From NCBI GenBank assembly GCA_022835595.1, contig BQUP01000003.1:2094975-2158974 (forward strand): DNA of 64,000 nt, written 5' to 3'. The stretch comes from Cystobasidium ongulense (lineage: Eukaryota; Basidiomycota; Cystobasidiomycetes; Cystobasidiales; Cystobasidiaceae). The notes under the pieces are model-generated. The model was given only the letters and a program-made list of their open reading frames with translations. It ran no database searches and had not been told where the DNA came from. The position numbers and the translations under genes were made by a program. Positions 62,220 to 64,000 of the stretch are shown piece by piece; position 1 is the stretch's first letter; each line of letters starts with the position of its first letter.

Positions 62220-64000
62220 ATGCGAGCAGCCTTCAAGGTGGCCACGACGGCCGTGAAGCAGGCATCGTCGCCATCCACAGCGACTTCGAGTGCATACCAT
62301 CAAGCAACTGCACCTTTCTCCCTGTCAAATCAGATCTTGCGACAAGGTTATGCTTCTAAAGCAGGCCAGCAGCCGCCAACTCCGCCGCCATCCTCGACAC
62401 CGTCATCATCAGCATCGACTTCCTCATCATCCAGCAACATCGGCAAGCCAGTCACCAAGCATCCCAATAGCGAAAGCCCCATCGCTGATCCTGACCGCTT
62501 CAAGGACACTGACAACATCCCAGGCCGAGCGACCACTGAAACGTTTGGGCAAAAAGATGGAGTTTCCCAAGCTACCAAGGCAGCCGATGAAGCAGCTGCA
62601 GCCTCGCCCGCGCCAGCCATCGAATCCAATGCATCCAAGCCCACAGGGAGAGCCGTTGCGCCACTCTCAGGCCTAGCCTCCCAATATCTCGATGCAACAG
62701 AAGTTCCAATGTCCGCGGAAGAAGCTCGAAGAACTGGCGCACGTGCAAAAGATAGCAAACGCTCGCTTTCCAGTATTGAGCGCAAGAGACGCATGTACGG
62801 ACGAGTAGCTATGGCAGGTAGTCTGGTCGGTGCCGGTGTCGTTGCATGGCATATGGGCCGGGAGTGGGACAACGAAAAGGAAAAGGAACGATTAGGTCGA
62901 AATGTTACCGACGAGCAAGGTCTCACTGGGCGGTGGCAGCGAGGACAGGCGAGATTCATGGATACATTAGATGTAGGTCGCATTCTTTCGTGTTGGTCAA
63001 GCTCAATAAACTAATCCCGTTGAATCCGCAGTACTTCAACAAGCCAGCGTGGGATCCACTACTTCCAGATCCTCTACCACCCCCGCATCAAAAGCCATAT
63101 ACACTAGTCATCAGTCTTGACGATCTACTCATTCACTCGCAGTGGGACAGAGAGCACGGCTGGCGAACAGCGAAGCGACCAGGTGTCGATTACTTCCTCG
63201 CGTACTTGTCCCAATTCTACGAGATTGTCCTTTTCACCGCTCAGCCTGCATACACTGCCATTCCGATAGTGGACAAGCTAGATCCACACATGATTTACAT
63301 CCTCTACAAGCTTTTCCGAGACTCTACACGATATCACAACAAAGCCATCGTCAAAGACTTGTCTTATCTTGGACGTGACCTCAGCAAGGTGATCATGCTT
63401 GATACCGATCCTGAGCATTTCCAACTGCAACCGGAAAACGCATATGCAGTTCCTAAATGGCAAGGAAATAGGAATGATACCGATCTTGTTGGTATGATTC
63501 CATTCTTGGAGGCAATCGCTTTCTATCATGTACCGGATGTCAGACCGGTACTCAAGAAATACGCAGACAAGCATATTCCAACAGCATGGGCTGAGGTAGA
63601 ACGCGAGCAAAAAGCCCAACTGCTTAAGGAATGGGAAGAGGAACAGAAGACCAACAAAGGCAAATTATCAGGTGGTTTTGCGTCAATGTTTGGATTAGGC
63701 GGTTCAGCTGCACCTGGCAGGGTTGAAGGACCCCCCAAGACAGCTTTGGAGAATTTTAGAGAACTGAGCCAGAAAGCCTACATGGAAGAACAAAAGTACT
63801 GGGATGAACATAAAGGAGATATTGAAAAAGCTATGGAAGAGGATAGGAAGAAACAGATGGAACACATGCAGAGTTCTGTCGTCAACTTGTTCAGCGCGTG
63901 GGCTGGCGTGCAGCGTGAGTGCATACTTATGAGTGTTCATTTGAATCCGTGTTAACTGTTAACATGCTTATTTCCTACAGCCCCTCCCAAACCTGAAGAT
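62220..64000 (+). CDS. TIM50: Mitochondrial inner membrane translocase subunit Tim50 (3' end outside window)
   Basis: Exons 62220-62972, 63032-63914 and 63981 onward; the third exon runs off the window. The start MRAAFKVATTAVKQASS is a mitochondrial presequence; the in-frame upstream codon at 62181 is less suitable. A membrane span lies at about 197-215 (VAMAGSLVGAGVVAWHMG). The FCP1/NIF-like domain follows, with ISLDDLLIHSQWDREHGWR, KRPGVDYFLAYLSQFYEIVL, RDSTRYHNKAIVKDLSYLGR and MLDTDPEHFQLQPENA. Tim50 lacks phosphatase activity in this family and acts as the TIM23 receptor that takes preproteins from the TOM complex. Next to TOM7, it forms an import gene pair. Confidence 0.97.

Noticed and set aside
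62348-62983. 211-codon minus frame
   Set aside because: It is antisense to TIM50 exon 1, which has clear presequence, membrane span and family motifs on the + strand.

Overview
The window is nuclear DNA of a fungus, most likely a basidiomycete. The support is short spliceosomal introns (about 50-120 bases, a few of 240-370) with GT-AG ends in nearly every gene, long serine/glutamine-rich disordered tails, and conserved proteins that read like smut or basidiomycete-yeast homologues. I favour Ustilaginomycotina or a related lineage but cannot prove the class. I see no transposon, virus-like element, tRNA or rRNA.

Layout from left to right: the 3' end of an FAD/NAD oxidoreductase; an NCS1 uracil/allantoin-type permease (-); a large coiled-coil protein (+); SLX9 (-) divergent from an XRCC2-like RecA protein (+); a Siw14-type phosphatase (-); 2.3 kb with no convincing gene; a mitochondrial GatC/GatF-like protein (-) divergent from VPS17 (+); prefoldin subunit 2 (-) divergent from complex I NDUFS8 (+); a TLS1/C9orf78 splicing factor (-); an unplaced ORF; VAC14 (+); an orphan 654-residue protein (-); a 0.5 kb minisatellite; RRP36 (-); an orphan protein with an RRM-like C-terminus (-); RRN3 (+); NDUFAF3 (+); RVB1 (+); a glycerophosphodiesterase (+); a NAM8/NGR1-like three-RRM protein (-); an orphan nuclear-looking protein (-); SLY1 (-); an O-fucosyltransferase-like membrane protein (-); a polyamine-oxidase-like enzyme (+); a tiny four-exon TOM7 (-) divergent from TIM50 (+, cut by the window end).

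The content is housekeeping. Ribosome production is represented by SLX9, RRP36, RRN3 and, through box C/D snoRNP assembly, RVB1. Mitochondrial biogenesis is represented by the GatC/F-like protein, NDUFS8, NDUFAF3, TOM7 and TIM50. Membrane traffic and lipid signalling are represented by VPS17, VAC14, SLY1, the glycerophosphodiesterase and possibly the Siw14-type enzyme. Several genes sit head to head with 150-315 bases between start codons; TOM7/TIM50 pairs two mitochondrial import genes.

Most exon chains given with coordinates were rebuilt by hand and checked so that exon lengths sum to a multiple of three. I found no new multi-gene system. The most unusual items are a 32-base/160-base higher-order minisatellite that is stop-free in all three + frames, two GC-AG introns, an initiator codon split off alone as an exon, very small exons, and a few small ORFs in long gaps.
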